DNA of 64,000 nt from Rhodopseudomonas palustris (GCF_003591005.1 NZ_QYYD01000008.1:62001-126000), one strand, 5' to 3'. Positions 41,172-51,834 are shown, counted from the stretch's first letter. The notes: a model not told the origin generated them from the letters alone. Numbers and translations are program-made.

Positions 41172-42419
41172 CTAGGCCCGCCCCCGCGTCGGGATCTGAT
41201 TGAACGGCACGTCCTTGTCGACACGAATGTCGCCAGGGAGGCCGAGCACGCGTTCGGCGATGATGTTGCGCAGGATCTCGTCAGTGCCGCCCTCGACGCG
41301 GGTCGCCGGCGAACGCAGCAACATCGCCTGGAAGCGGCCGCCAACGTCGGCATCCTCGGGCGCGCTCAGCACGCCCGCAGCGCCCTGCAGGTCGAGCGCG
41401 TACATCGCGACCTCCTGGATCATCGAGCCCGCGACCAGCTTGCCGATCGAGTTCTCCGGCCCGGGCCGCTGCCCCTTGGACAGCGCCGAGATCGAGCGGA
41501 AGCTGGTGTACTTCAGCCCGCTCGCCTTCACGGCCCAGTTCGCAAGCTTCGAACGCACCGCCCGGTCGTCGAGCGCAGGCGCACCGTCGAGCGTCAGCGA
41601 GTTGCAGTAGTCAAGCAGCTCAGGGAAGCCGGTCGCCACATTGGCGCCGATCGACATGCGCTCGTTCATCAGCGTGGTCAGCGACACGTTCCAGCCGTCA
41701 CCGACGGCGCCGAGGCGCTGGCTATCCGGAATCCGCACGTTGGTGAAGTACACCTCGTTGAAGTCGGAATTGCCGTTGGCCTGTTTGATCGGCCGGATCT
41801 CGACGCCGGGGCTTTTCATGTCGAGGAAGAACATCGTCAGACCCTTGTGCTTGGGCACGGTCGGGTCGGTGCGGGTGATCAGGATGCCGTAGTCCGAATA
41901 GTGCGCGCCGGAGGTCCAGATCTTCTGGCCGTTGATGACCCAGTCGTCGCCATCCTTCTCGGCGCGGGTGCGCAGACCGGCGACGTCGGAGCCGCCGGCA
42001 GGCTCGGAGAACAGCTGGCACCACACCTGCTCGCCGGAGCCGAGCGGCGGCAGATAGTGCCGCTTCTGGTCCTCCGACGCGTAGGCCATCATGGTCGGGC
42101 CGCACATGCCTTGGCCGATGATGAACATCGCCGTGAGCTTGCCGAACACGCCCTCTTCCTGCTGCCAGATCACGCGCTCAATCGGCGACGCACCGCGGCC
42201 GCCATATTCCTTCGGCCAATGCGGCACGGCCCAGCCGGCGTCGGCCTTCTTCTTCTGCCAGGCCTTGGCGACATCGAGGACGTTGGCGCCCTTCAGCACG
42301 ACGCGGCCGAGCGACGCCTTGCGCAGATCGTCCTCGTATTGCTTCGGCGCATTGGCGTCGATCCAGGCACGCGCCTTGGCACGGAATTCGGCTTCCTGCG
42401 GGGTATCGTCGAAGTTCAT
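41172..42419 (-). CDS. acyl-CoA dehydrogenase 2 (tandem paralog)
   Basis: A 415-residue paralog of the preceding dehydrogenase, with the same landmarks (LFSEPAGGSDVAGLRTRAEK, NGQKIWTSGAHYSDYGILIT, GGTDEILRNIIAERVLGL). Differences cluster in about residues 30-130, near the substrate pocket entrance, and in the 270-290 segment, so the two copies may act on different acyl chains. A family C element stands just upstream of each copy. Confidence 0.92.
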   Translation of the reverse strand: MNFDDTPQEAEFRAKARAWIDANAPKQYEDDLRKASLGRVVLKGANVLDVAKAWQKKKADAGWAVPHWPKEYGGRGASPIERVIWQQEEGVFGKLTAMFIIGQGMCGPTMMAYASEDQKRHYLPPLGSGEQVWCQLFSEPAGGSDVAGLRTRAEKDGDDWVINGQKIWTSGAHYSDYGILITRTDPTVPKHKGLTMFFLDMKSPGVEIRPIKQANGNSDFNEVYFTNVRIPDSQRLGAVGDGWNVSLTTLMNERMSIGANVATGFPELLDYCNSLTLDGAPALDDRAVRSKLANWAVKASGLKYTSFRSISALSKGQRPGPENSIGKLVAGSMIQEVAMYALDLQGAAGVLSAPEDADVGGRFQAMLLRSPATRVEGGTDEILRNIIAERVLGLPGDIRVDKDVPFNQIPTRGRA

Positions 42420-42443
42420 TTGCTCATCCTCGAAATCGTCTTC

Positions 42444-42524
42444 GTAGGATGGGTTGAGCGCAGCGAAACCCATCATCCGACGCGAAAGGGAAGATGGGTT
42501 TCGCTGACGCTCAACCCATCCTAC
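42444..42524. repeat. palindromic intergenic repeat, family C copy 3
   Basis: GTAGGATGGGTTGAGCGCAG...AACCCATC facing GATGGGTTTCGCTGACGCTC...CCATCCTAC, between acyl-CoA dehydrogenases 2 and 3. Confidence 0.92.
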
Positions 42525-42535
42525 AAAATCGTGCG

Positions 42536-43663
42536 TTACGCCGCGTTCTTCTGGCGCATGCGGTCGATCAGTTGGTCTTCCCAGTAGGACTGGCTGCCGA
42601 GCGCCAGCGCCAGCGCGTTGGAGCGGCGATAGTACAGATGGCAGTCGAACTCCCAGGTGAAGCCCATGCCGCCGTGCACCTGGATGTTCTGCTTGGCGCA
42701 ATGCTGGAACGCCTGCGTGGCGCTGATCCGCGCCGCAGCCGCGGCTTCGGCGAGTTCACCGGCGTCAGTCGAGAGCGCCCAGGCGCCGTAGTAGCAGTTC
42801 GAACGCGCCAGCGTCGCCGAGACGTACATGTCGGCGAGGATGTGCTTGACGGCCTGGAACGAGCCGATCGGACGGCCGAACGCGATGCGGTCGAGCGCGT
42901 AGTCACGGCCCATCTCCAGCGCGCAGTCGGCGCCGCCGACCTGCTCGAATGCGATCAGCACCGCGGCGCGGTCCATCACGCGCGACAGGATGCTCCAGCC
43001 CTCGCCCGCCGCGCCCAGCGGCTCGGCCTTGGCGCCGTCGAACACCAGCTCGGCCTGCTGCCGCGACGGATCGACGTTCGAGAGCGGCTTGGCGGTGACG
43101 CCGCCGGCCTTGAGATCGACCAGGAACAGCGAGATGTCGGCCTCGCGGCCGCTATTGCTGGTGCGCGCGGCGACGATGGCGAAATCGGCGATGGCGCCGT
43201 CGGCGACCGGCTTCTTGGTACCGGAAATCGTGCCGTTCGACGCCGTCACCTTGACGGCCTTATGCGACGGATTGCCGGTGCCTTCGAACAGCGCCAGCGT
43301 GCCGATCGCCTCGCCCGACGAAATCTTCGGCAACCACTTCTGCTTCTGCGCATCCGTCCCCGCGAGCAGCAGCGCTTCGGCGGCGAGATACACGGTCGAG
43401 GCGAACGGAACCGGCGCCAGCGCGCGGCCGAGCTCCTCGGCGATCACGCAGAGCTCGAGATGTCCCGCACCGCTGCCGCCGAATTCCTCGGGGATCGCAA
43501 CGCCGAGGAAGCCCATCTCGGCGAGGCCCTTCCACAGCTCACGATCGTAATCCGCCTTGCCCTCGAGCACGGCACGCACCGCCTTTGGCGGGCACTTCTC
43601 GGCAAGAAACCGCCGGGCCTGATCGCGCAGTTGCTTCTGGTCGTCGGAGAAATCGAAGTTCAT
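42536..43663 (-). CDS. acyl-CoA dehydrogenase 3 (different subgroup)
   Basis: A 375-residue acyl-CoA dehydrogenase of another branch: short N-terminal DFSDDQKQLRDQARRF, then LGVAIPEEFGGSGAGHLELC, AFGRPIGSFQAVKHILADM and QVHGGMGFTWEFDCHLYYRR. In related clusters a long-form and a short-form dehydrogenase often work as a heteromer; dehydrogenases 1 or 2 with 3 could be such a pair (inference). It is on the same strand as the neighbouring ligase, with a family B repeat between. Confidence 0.92.
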   Translation of the reverse strand: MNFDFSDDQKQLRDQARRFLAEKCPPKAVRAVLEGKADYDRELWKGLAEMGFLGVAIPEEFGGSGAGHLELCVIAEELGRALAPVPFASTVYLAAEALLLAGTDAQKQKWLPKISSGEAIGTLALFEGTGNPSHKAVKVTASNGTISGTKKPVADGAIADFAIVAARTSNSGREADISLFLVDLKAGGVTAKPLSNVDPSRQQAELVFDGAKAEPLGAAGEGWSILSRVMDRAAVLIAFEQVGGADCALEMGRDYALDRIAFGRPIGSFQAVKHILADMYVSATLARSNCYYGAWALSTDAGELAEAAAAARISATQAFQHCAKQNIQVHGGMGFTWEFDCHLYYRRSNALALALGSQSYWEDQLIDRMRQKNAA

Positions 43664-43698
43664 GGCCGTGTCTCGTTTGTTGTTAGTTGTTAGAGTTG

Positions 43699-43801
43699 GT
43701 CATTCCGGGGCGCGCGCAGCGAAGCTGCGTGCGAACCCGGAATCTGAAACTGGCTCCGTCGAGATTCCGGGTTCGCGCGAAGACGCGCGCCCCGGAATGA
43801 C
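43699..43801. repeat. palindromic intergenic repeat, family B copy 6
   Basis: GTCATTCCGGGGCGCGCGCAG...CGAACCCGGAATC facing GAGATTCCGGGTTCGCG...GCGCCCCGGAATGAC, between the ligase gene and dehydrogenase 3. Confidence 0.9.
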
Positions 43802-43820
43802 GAGAGTTTGATTGCGCGGC

Positions 43821-45695
43821 TCACTTCAGCACCACCACCTCGTCGTCCGGCGTCTCGGCATACAGCCGCTGCACCAGCGCGGCGCGGCGGTCGAGGCCGG
43901 CGCGCTGGTTGATGTAGCCCTTGTCGGTGAGTTCGTTGCCGTCGATCGACGGCGGTTCGCTCATCAGCATGGCGCGGGCGATGCGCATCGAGCTGACGCC
44001 CTTGACCTCGGCATTGTGCTTTTCGAGGCCGGCCTTGAACGCCGCGCGCACCGCCGGATGCTGCACCACGTCTTCGAAGGTCGCGTCGGGATTGCCGACG
44101 ATCTGCCGGCAGGCGTGCAGGTTCGGCCACGCCAGCAGGCCGATGAACTCACGGTCCTGCCCCGCGACCAGCGCGTCCTGCACCACCGGCGTCGCCGCTG
44201 CGATCGCGTCGGTCCGCACCGTGCTGACATGCACGAAGGTGCCGGTCATCAGCTTGAAGTCTTCGACCACGCGACCGGCGAAGATGATCCCCTTCACCGG
44301 ATCGTTCGGATCGACGAACACGCCGGCATCACCGATCTTGTAGAAGCCTTCCTCGTCGAACGCCTTCTCGGTCAGCTCCGGCTGGCCGTAATAACCCGGC
44401 ATCACATTGATGCCGCGCAGCCGCAGCTCGTACTTGTCGCCGATCGGCAGCATCTTCAATTCGACGCCGGGGAACGGCAGACCGATCAGGCCGACGCGCT
44501 CGGTGTCCCAATAGGTGCCGGTCGAGGTCGGCGCGGTCTCGGTCGAGCCCCAGCCGGTGTAGAACACCAGCCGCTCACCGGTGGCGCGCACGGCCAGCGC
44601 CTGCATGCGCTCGTAGAGATCGTCCGGCAGCCGCGCGCCCCCATAGGCCATCAGGCCGAGGTTCTTGAAGAAGTTGCGGCACAGCGCATCGTCCTTCTCC
44701 ATCGCGCTCGCGAGCGCGGCGTAACCGGCCGGAACGTTGGCGTAATAGGTCGGCGACAGCTCGCGCAGGTTGCGCAGCGTCTCTTCGATCATGCCGGGCA
44801 CCGGCCGGCCGTCATCGATGTACATCGTGCCGCCTTCGATCAGCAGCGGATTGAACGACGCATTGCCGCCCATGGTGTGGTTCCAGGGCATCCAGTCCAG
44901 ATTGACCGGCAGCGGGCCGTTCGGATCGCGCAGCCGCACCTGCATCATCATCGCGGCGTTGGCGCACATCATGCGCTGGGTGTTGATCACCGCTTTCGGC
45001 ATGCCGGTCGAGCCGGAGGTGAACAGCAGCTTGCCGACGGTGTCCGGGGTGATCTGTGCGACCGAGCGCTCGACATCGGCGGTCACCGGCGTCGCCGCCA
45101 TCGCGGCAAACGGCACGCTGGTGATGCCTTCTGCCGGATTGGCGACGTGCACCACCTGCACGCCGGTGAGATCCAGCGCATGCAGCGCTTTGCTGAACTG
45201 CGCGCCGTCCTGCACCAGCACCACGGCGGGCTTGACCAGATCGAACAGATATTTGAGCTTCTGATGATCCAGGCTCATCAGCGAATAGGCCGGCGACACC
45301 GGCGCGGTCGGGATCCGCGCCTGCATCGCCGCCATCATCATCAGCGCGTGCTCGATCGAATTGCCCGACAAGATCGTCACCGGGCGGCCTTCCGGCAGCT
45401 GCAGGTTCAGCAGTGCCTGGGTCAGTCCGTCAACGGTGCGCTTGGCTTCGGCATACGACACCTTGCGCCACTGCCGGTCAGCGCCCGCGCGTTGGGCAAG
45501 CCAAGTGTGATCGGGGCGCTGCTTGGCCCATTTCGCCAGCGCCATCGGCAGATGCGGATCGTGGTCCATCAGCGGGAAGCGCGACTTCATCACGATGACG
45601 CCACCCTCGCGACGATCGACCTCGATCTCGCGCGGCAACCAATTGACCTTGCGGAAGGCCGGCTTGGTCAGCACTGCGGCGGCGCTTGAAGTCAT
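43821..45695 (-). CDS. feruloyl-CoA synthetase-like AMP-forming ligase
   Basis: A 624-residue adenylate-forming enzyme. The nucleotide loop is LLFTSGSTGMPKA; further marks are MPWNHTMGGNASFNP, YTGWGSTETAPTSTG and KIGDAGVFVDPNDP. The C-terminal domain is KGYINQRAGLDRR-like. The layout and length fit feruloyl-CoA synthetase (Fcs), which activates hydroxycinnamic acids. The hydratase gene adjacent upstream and the dehydrogenases downstream suggest side-chain shortening of an aromatic or long acid. AGGA precedes the ATG at 45695; a longer open frame to 45923 overlaps the hydratase gene and was rejected. Confidence 0.82.
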   Translation of the reverse strand: MTSSAAAVLTKPAFRKVNWLPREIEVDRREGGVIVMKSRFPLMDHDPHLPMALAKWAKQRPDHTWLAQRAGADRQWRKVSYAEAKRTVDGLTQALLNLQLPEGRPVTILSGNSIEHALMMMAAMQARIPTAPVSPAYSLMSLDHQKLKYLFDLVKPAVVLVQDGAQFSKALHALDLTGVQVVHVANPAEGITSVPFAAMAATPVTADVERSVAQITPDTVGKLLFTSGSTGMPKAVINTQRMMCANAAMMMQVRLRDPNGPLPVNLDWMPWNHTMGGNASFNPLLIEGGTMYIDDGRPVPGMIEETLRNLRELSPTYYANVPAGYAALASAMEKDDALCRNFFKNLGLMAYGGARLPDDLYERMQALAVRATGERLVFYTGWGSTETAPTSTGTYWDTERVGLIGLPFPGVELKMLPIGDKYELRLRGINVMPGYYGQPELTEKAFDEEGFYKIGDAGVFVDPNDPVKGIIFAGRVVEDFKLMTGTFVHVSTVRTDAIAAATPVVQDALVAGQDREFIGLLAWPNLHACRQIVGNPDATFEDVVQHPAVRAAFKAGLEKHNAEVKGVSSMRIARAMLMSEPPSIDGNELTDKGYINQRAGLDRRAALVQRLYAETPDDEVVVLK

Positions 45696-45772
45696 TCCTG
45701 GTGTCTCCCGTGTTGGCCTCTTGTCGGGCCGCTGGTTTCTTGATTGTCGCGGGTCACGCCCACGCGCCGTGC

Positions 45773-46579
45773 CTAGCGGCGAATATACACCGGCTTGCGC
45801 TTCTCCAGGAAGGCCGCGATGCCCTCGGCGAAATCTTCGGAGCGTGAGCACAGCACCTGATTGCGATCTTCCATCGCGATCACCTGCTCGATCGAGCCGG
45901 CGTCGACAGCCATATTGAGGCATTCCTTCGACAGCCGCAAACCGACCGGAGAGGCCGCCATCATCGCGTCCACAAAGGGCTGCGCAGCGGCGTCGAGCTG
46001 ATCGTCCTCGACCAGTTCCGAAACCAGTCCGGTCATCAGCGCGCGTTCGGCGCCGATGAATCGGCCGGTGAGGATCAGCTCGGACGCAACCGACACGCCG
46101 ACCAGACGCGGCAAAAAGTAGCTGGTGCCGATATCGCAGCCGCCGAGGCCGAGCTTGATGAAAGCGCAGTTCATGCGCGCCGTCCGTCCGGCAATACGGA
46201 CATCAGCGGCGAGCGCCAGCGCGAAACCGCCGCCGGCGGCGGCGCCCTGCACCAGCGCGATGATCGGCTGCGGGCAGCGGCGCATCAGCATCACGATATC
46301 GGCGATCCGGCGCTGCGAATCCAGCGAGTCAGCGACGCCCGGCGGCTCCTGCTGCTTGCCGCGGCGGCTCATCGCCTCTTTGAGATCGAGCCCGGCGCAG
46401 AAGTTCTTGCCGGCGCCCTTGAGCACGACGACGCGGGTGTCGCGATTGCGCTGCAGCTGGCCGAAATAAGCGTTGAGCGCGTCGACCAGTTCGGGGCTGA
46501 GTGCATTCAGGCTGTCGGGACGGTTGAGCGTCACCCAATCGACGCCATCGCGATGATCGACCAGCAGCACCTGGGACAC
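45773..46579 (-). CDS. enoyl-CoA hydratase
   Basis: A 268-residue crotonase-fold enzyme with VVVLKGAGKNFCAGLDLKEA and ALVQGAAAGGGFALALAADV as the oxyanion-hole loops and FIKLGLGGCDIGTSYFLPRL behind them. It hydrates a 2-enoyl-CoA in the presumed beta-oxidation sequence. I prefer the GTG at 46579 with GGAG eight bases upstream; a GTG at 46588 is in frame but abuts that ribosome site. It lies 77 bp before the ligase gene on the same strand. Confidence 0.88.
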   Translation of the reverse strand: MSQVLLVDHRDGVDWVTLNRPDSLNALSPELVDALNAYFGQLQRNRDTRVVVLKGAGKNFCAGLDLKEAMSRRGKQQEPPGVADSLDSQRRIADIVMLMRRCPQPIIALVQGAAAGGGFALALAADVRIAGRTARMNCAFIKLGLGGCDIGTSYFLPRLVGVSVASELILTGRFIGAERALMTGLVSELVEDDQLDAAAQPFVDAMMAASPVGLRLSKECLNMAVDAGSIEQVIAMEDRNQVLCSRSEDFAEGIAAFLEKRKPVYIRR

Positions 46580-46680
46580 GCTTCTCACTCCCGCAACTTG
46601 TTGTTCTTATGCCCGCTGTGGCGGAGCTTATTATTTTGCCGCGCGGCGCGTGGCCGCCGCATCAGCGTTAGTTGCTGCGC

Positions 46681-46808
46681 CCTCTCCCCTTGTGGGAGAG
46701 GGCTTGTTTGCCGGTGGCCGCGCACTCGGCCCGGTGAGGGGTCCGGACTCGTGGCGCCCCCTCACCCGGCAGCCTTCGGCTGCCACCCTCTCCCACAAGG
46801 GGAGAGGG
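46681..46808. repeat. palindromic repeat, family E
   Basis: CCTCTCCCCTTGTGGGAGAGG at the left and CCCTCTCCCACAAGGGGAGAG at the right surround a GGTGAGGGG...CCCCTCACC inner palindrome. It lies between the SDR and hydratase genes and is the only copy in the window. Confidence 0.88.
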
Positions 46809-46819
46809 TTTAGTCGTGA

Positions 46820-47578
46820 CTACCGCGGCGCCATGCGGATGGCGCCGTCGAGACGGATCGTCTCGCCGTTCAGCATCGGGTTCTCGACGATCTGCACCGC
46901 GAGCGACGCGTATTCCGACGGATCGCCGAGGCGGGCCGGATGCGGCACCTGGGCGCCGAGGCTCTTGCGGGCTTCTTCCGACAGGCCCATCAGCAGCGGC
47001 GTCAGGAACAGGCCGGGCGCAATGGTCATGACGCGGATGTTCATCGAGGCGAGGTCGCGCGCCACCGGCAGGGTCATGCCGACGATGCCGCCCTTCGAGG
47101 CCGAATACGCCGCCTGGCCGATCTGGCCGTCATAGGCCGCGACCGACGCGGTGTTGATGCAGACGCCGCGCTCTTCGCCAATCGTCGGCGCGCTCTGCAT
47201 GCGCTCGGCGACCAGACGGATGCAGTTGAAGCTGCCGATCAGGTTGACGTTGATGATGCGGGTGAAGTGATCGAGCGGATAGGCGCCGTTCTTGCTGACG
47301 GTCTTCACCGCGCCGCCGATGCCGGCGCAGTTCACCAGCACGCGGACGATGCCGTGGGCGGCTTCGGCCTTGGCGATCGCTTCCTTGACGGGCGCTTCCT
47401 GCGACACGTCGCCGACGCAGGCGACGCCGCCGATCTCGGCCGCGACCTTGTCGGCGTTGTCCTTGTTCATGTCGAGCACGGCGACCTTGGCGCCCTTGGC
47501 GGCCATCGCACGCGCCGTCGCGGCGCCGAGTCCCGATCCACCACCGGTGATGAGAACGGAGACGTCTTTCAACTGCAT
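46820..47578 (-). CDS. SDR-family 3-hydroxyacyl-CoA dehydrogenase
   Basis: A 252-residue short-chain dehydrogenase: NAD loop [19 protein letters not shown] after the second strand (NAD preference), the NCAG motif, and the catalytic pair in YSASK with a Ser at [11 protein letters not shown]. It looks like the type-10 17-beta/3-hydroxyacyl-CoA dehydrogenase group, which oxidises 3-hydroxyacyl-CoA. Together with the dehydrogenases, hydratase and thiolase nearby it completes a beta-oxidation set. A GGAAAGGGA ribosome site precedes the ATG. Confidence 0.9.
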   Translation of the reverse strand: MQLKDVSVLITGGGSGLGAATARAMAAKGAKVAVLDMNKDNADKVAAEIGGVACVGDVSQEAPVKEAIAKAEAAHGIVRVLVNCAGIGGAVKTVSKNGAYPLDHFTRIINVNLIGSFNCIRLVAERMQSAPTIGEERGVCINTASVAAYDGQIGQAAYSASKGGIVGMTLPVARDLASMNIRVMTIAPGLFLTPLLMGLSEEARKSLGAQVPHPARLGDPSEYASLAVQIVENPMLNGETIRLDGAIRMAPR

Positions 47579-48132
47579 TGGATATCCCTTTCCTTGGGCG
47601 CTTTCTTGAAGCTTGCGGTCAAGCCTTGATGGGCCGGTCCTTGGGCGTTTCCTGAACTGTTCGACAGACCTCGGCCGGGCCCTTTGGCGTGCTCTTCTTG
47701 CGCTTTCGAACCGGGATGTTCAACGGACCCTTGGGCGTTTCCCCGATTTATCGTTTCCGGACAGCTCTGCGCCACGTCGGCGCGGCCATCCTGGTCAAAA
47801 GGCGTTCACAGGCGCGCGAGCGTTCCTGAGCGAGCTGTTTGGCTCGATTTGTTGTTGCGCTCTCACCCCTTGCGCCGCGTGGCCGCCTGCTGGGTGAGAC
47901 GAGATCGAATCGTCAAAGATACTCGGGCGTTTCCTGGCTGTTTTCTTGTTGTTATCGACACACTTCAAACGATGTCCCGGGGGTGCCTGCTGTTCCATTC
48001 CGCCTGCCTCTTCCGGGCAGATTCCGTGAACTGGTCCTTGGGCGTTATTGTTGTTGTTCGGATTTTCTTCGGCGTGTCCCGGGTCCTGGATGAAGGTCTC
48101 TGAAGTTTTCTTGGGGTCGTTTCTTCTTGTTA
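47579..48132. other. 550-bp gene-free gap with degenerate short repeats
   Basis: The gap between the tetR and SDR genes, both on -, has no convincing gene. CCTTGGGCG occurs at 47592, 47639, 47729 and 48036, with a variant CTCGGGCG at 47924; several copies continue GTTTCCTG or GTTTCCCC. Runs like TTCTTGTTGTTAT recur near 47943 and 48121. Short open frames on - read repeated NAQGP-like peptides in different frames, so they look like repeat shadows. Confidence 0.6.
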
Positions 48133-48828
48133 TTAACTGGTCACCGCGGCGGCCGGCTGCGCGCGCGACGCGCGGTCGCCCTTTTTCAGCAGCAATCCGC
48201 CGAGGATGATTTGTTCGATATGCGCCACATAGGCGCGGCACACCTCGTCGGTGACGGGACCGACGCCCGCCGCCCGCATCATGGTCTGCCGGCCGAAGAA
48301 CAGATGGTCGCAGGCGCCGATCAGCGTGGTGTAGAACAGCACCGGATCGACATCGCGGAATTCACCCGCCGCGACGCCCTCGGCGATCAGCTTGCGGTGG
48401 AAGTCGAGCAAGGGCCCGACGAAGAACTTGGTCACTTCGTCGGCGGCCTCGCGATTCGAGCCGTGCAGCAAATAGTGGATCAGCCGGTTCAGATACGGAA
48501 ACTGATGATACGCCTTGATGATGCCGGCGATGTGCAGCTTCATCTTGGTGCTCGGCGACAGCGGCTGCGACAGCAGGAAATCGAGATGCGTCATCTCGTG
48601 CGCCGCGTCGCGCTCGAGCAGCGCCAACAGCAGGCCGTCCTTGTTGCCGAAGTGATACTTCACCAGCGCAGCGTTGACGCCCGATTTATGCGCGATGTCC
48701 GACAGCGAGATCTCGACCGAGTTGCGCTCGATCATCAATTCGCCGGCCGCAACCAACAGCTTATCCGCGGTGGAATTCTTCACCACCGGTACTCGGGTCG
48801 CCAGCGCTTGGGTCGGTTGAGCTGCCAT
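48133..48828 (-). CDS. TetR-family regulator
   Basis: A 231-residue TetR protein: the N-terminal DNA-binding domain holds SLSDIAHKSGVNAALVKYHF, followed by a helical ligand-binding domain of normal length. It is located between the divergent thiolase gene and the SDR-hydratase-ligase-dehydrogenase run. That, and the presence of acyl-CoA genes on both sides, suggests it represses the whole region and responds to an acyl-CoA. The ligand is unknown. Confidence 0.9.
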   Translation of the reverse strand: MAAQPTQALATRVPVVKNSTADKLLVAAGELMIERNSVEISLSDIAHKSGVNAALVKYHFGNKDGLLLALLERDAAHEMTHLDFLLSQPLSPSTKMKLHIAGIIKAYHQFPYLNRLIHYLLHGSNREAADEVTKFFVGPLLDFHRKLIAEGVAAGEFRDVDPVLFYTTLIGACDHLFFGRQTMMRAAGVGPVTDEVCRAYVAHIEQIILGGLLLKKGDRASRAQPAAAVTS

Positions 48829-48868
48829 CGCCGTGGCAATTAGCCCATCGCGGCGCCGGGCTCAAGCG

Positions 48869-48888
48869 TTAATTGATTGATTGACTAA
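48869..48888. promoter_or_regulatory. imperfect AT-rich palindrome, candidate TetR operator
   Basis: TTAATTGATTGATTGACTAA stands in the tetR-thiolase gap, with six of ten symmetric pairs matching. It is the only AT-rich block there. Confidence 0.4.
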
Positions 48889-48958
48889 ATCGGCCCTCGC
48901 CCCTTAAATCCGCCGCCATCGGCACAGCCGAAACAATCAACATCAAGGGAGAAAACCC

Positions 48959-50134
<1,176 letters not shown>

Positions 50135-50158
50135 GACTGCACACCAACCATCTCTCCC

Positions 50159-50242
50159 CGTCATTGCGAGCGCAGCGAAGCAATCCAGAGGCTCAGTGCA
50201 CGGCGCTGGATTGCTTCGTCGCTTCGCTCCTCGCAATGACGG
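50159..50242. repeat. palindromic intergenic repeat, family A copy 3
   Basis: CCGTCATTGCGAGCGCAGCG...GCAATCCAG facing CTGGATTGCTTCGTCGCTTC...CGCAATGACGG, between the thiolase and ligase genes. Confidence 0.92.
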
Positions 50243-50289
50243 CAATTCAGAGCGGAAGCAATCCGCCGCATCACCATGAGGAAACACCC

Positions 50290-51834
50290 ATGACGCATCC
50301 GTCGATTCACGCCCGCACGACGCCCGACAAGATCGCCTACCAGATGGCCTCGACCGGCAAGGCGATCACCTATCGGCAGCTCGACGAGCTGTCGAACCAG
50401 GGCGCGCAGCTGTTTCGGACGCTCGGCCTCAAGCCGGGCGATCACATCGCGCTGCTGATGGAAAACCGGCTGGCGTTCATGGAGATCTGCTGGGCCGCAC
50501 AGCGCGCCGGGCTATACTACACGGCGATCAGCCGCTACCTCAAGCAGGACGAAATCGCCTATATTGTGCAGGATTGCGGCGCCAAGGTCGTGATCACTTC
50601 GCCGCAGGGCGCTGATGCGATCACCCCGCTGCTCGGCAAGCTGCCGGGCGTCGAATTCTTCATGGTCGACGAGCCGGCCGCGGGTTTCCGCTCCTGGGAC
50701 AAGGAGGCCGGCGCGCAAAAGACGACGCCGATCGCCGACGAAGTCGCCGGCTACGACATGCTGTACTCGTCCGGCACCACCGGCCGCCCCAAGGGCATCA
50801 AGCGCGAGTTCGAAGGCAACGCCATCGACGTGCCGAGCCCGTTCCTGCGGCTGCTGTGCGAAAAGATGTGCGGCATGAACGAAGGCAGCATCTATCTGTC
50901 GCCGGCGCCGCTGTATCACGCAGCTCCCTTGCGCTTCAACATGATGGCGATCACGCTCGGCGGCACCTCGGTGATCATGGAGCACTTCGACGCCGAGCAG
51001 TTTCTGGCGTTGGTCGAGAAATACAAGGTGACGCAGTCGCAGCTGGTGCCGACGATGTTCGTGCGCATGCTGAAGCTGCCGGACGAGGTCCGCGCCCGCT
51101 ACGACGTGTCGAGCCTGAAGGGCGCGATCCATGCCGCCGCGCCCTGCCCGGTCGACGTCAAGGCGAAGATGATCGAGTGGTGGGGGCCGATCCTGATCGA
51201 GTACTACGCCGGCTCCGAGGGCAACGGCGTCACCGTGTCGACCTCGCAGCAATGGTTGAGCCATCGCGGCACGGTCGGCAAGGCGGTGGTCGGCACCATC
51301 AAGATCCTCGACGAGGCCGGCGACGAGCTGCCGGTCGGCGAGATCGGCACCGTGTATTTCGCCGACGCGCCGTCGTTCAGCTATCACAACGATCCGGACA
51401 AGACCAGGAACGCCTACAACGACAAGGGCTGGTCGACGCTCGGCGACGTCGGCTATCTCGACGACGAGGGCTTCCTGTATCTCACCGACCGCAAGAGCTA
51501 CATGATCATCTCCGGCGGCGTGAACATCTACCCGCAGGAGACCGAGGACGTGCTGCTGACGCATCCGGACGTCGCCGACGTCGCGGTGTTCGGCGTGCCG
51601 AACGAGGAGATGGGCGAAGAGGTCAAGGCGGTGGTGCAGCCGCGCGACGGCGTCACGCCCGGCAAGGAGTTCGAAGCCAAGCTGATCGGCTTCTGCCGCC
51701 AGCATCTGTCGCCGATCAAGTGCCCGCGCTCGATCGACTTCGAGGCCGAACTGCCGCGCACTCCGACCGGCAAGCTGGTGAAGCGCCACCTCAAGGATCG
51801 CTATTGGCCCAAGAAGGAAGCCGCCGTCGCGTAA
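50290..51834 (+). CDS. acyl-CoA synthetase (AMP-forming)
   Basis: A 514-residue adenylate-forming ligase with the nucleotide loop YSSGTTGRPKG (159-169), IEYYAGSEGNG, LTDRKSYMIISGGVNIYPQE and the C-terminal lysine motif RTPTGKLVKR. It activates a carboxylic acid to its CoA ester; the chain type is not readable. AGGAAA lies just upstream of the ATG. It is likely to be cotranscribed with the thiolase and under the same TetR regulator. Confidence 0.92.
   Translation: MTHPSIHARTTPDKIAYQMASTGKAITYRQLDELSNQGAQLFRTLGLKPGDHIALLMENRLAFMEICWAAQRAGLYYTAISRYLKQDEIAYIVQDCGAKVVITSPQGADAITPLLGKLPGVEFFMVDEPAAGFRSWDKEAGAQKTTPIADEVAGYDMLYSSGTTGRPKGIKREFEGNAIDVPSPFLRLLCEKMCGMNEGSIYLSPAPLYHAAPLRFNMMAITLGGTSVIMEHFDAEQFLALVEKYKVTQSQLVPTMFVRMLKLPDEVRARYDVSSLKGAIHAAAPCPVDVKAKMIEWWGPILIEYYAGSEGNGVTVSTSQQWLSHRGTVGKAVVGTIKILDEAGDELPVGEIGTVYFADAPSFSYHNDPDKTRNAYNDKGWSTLGDVGYLDDEGFLYLTDRKSYMIISGGVNIYPQETEDVLLTHPDVADVAVFGVPNEEMGEEVKAVVQPRDGVTPGKEFEAKLIGFCRQHLSPIKCPRSIDFEAELPRTPTGKLVKRHLKDRYWPKKEAAVA

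Noticed and set aside
46681-46808. CRISPR or mobile element end at the family E repeat
   Set aside because: Only one inverted pair is present, with no spacer series and no transposase gene.
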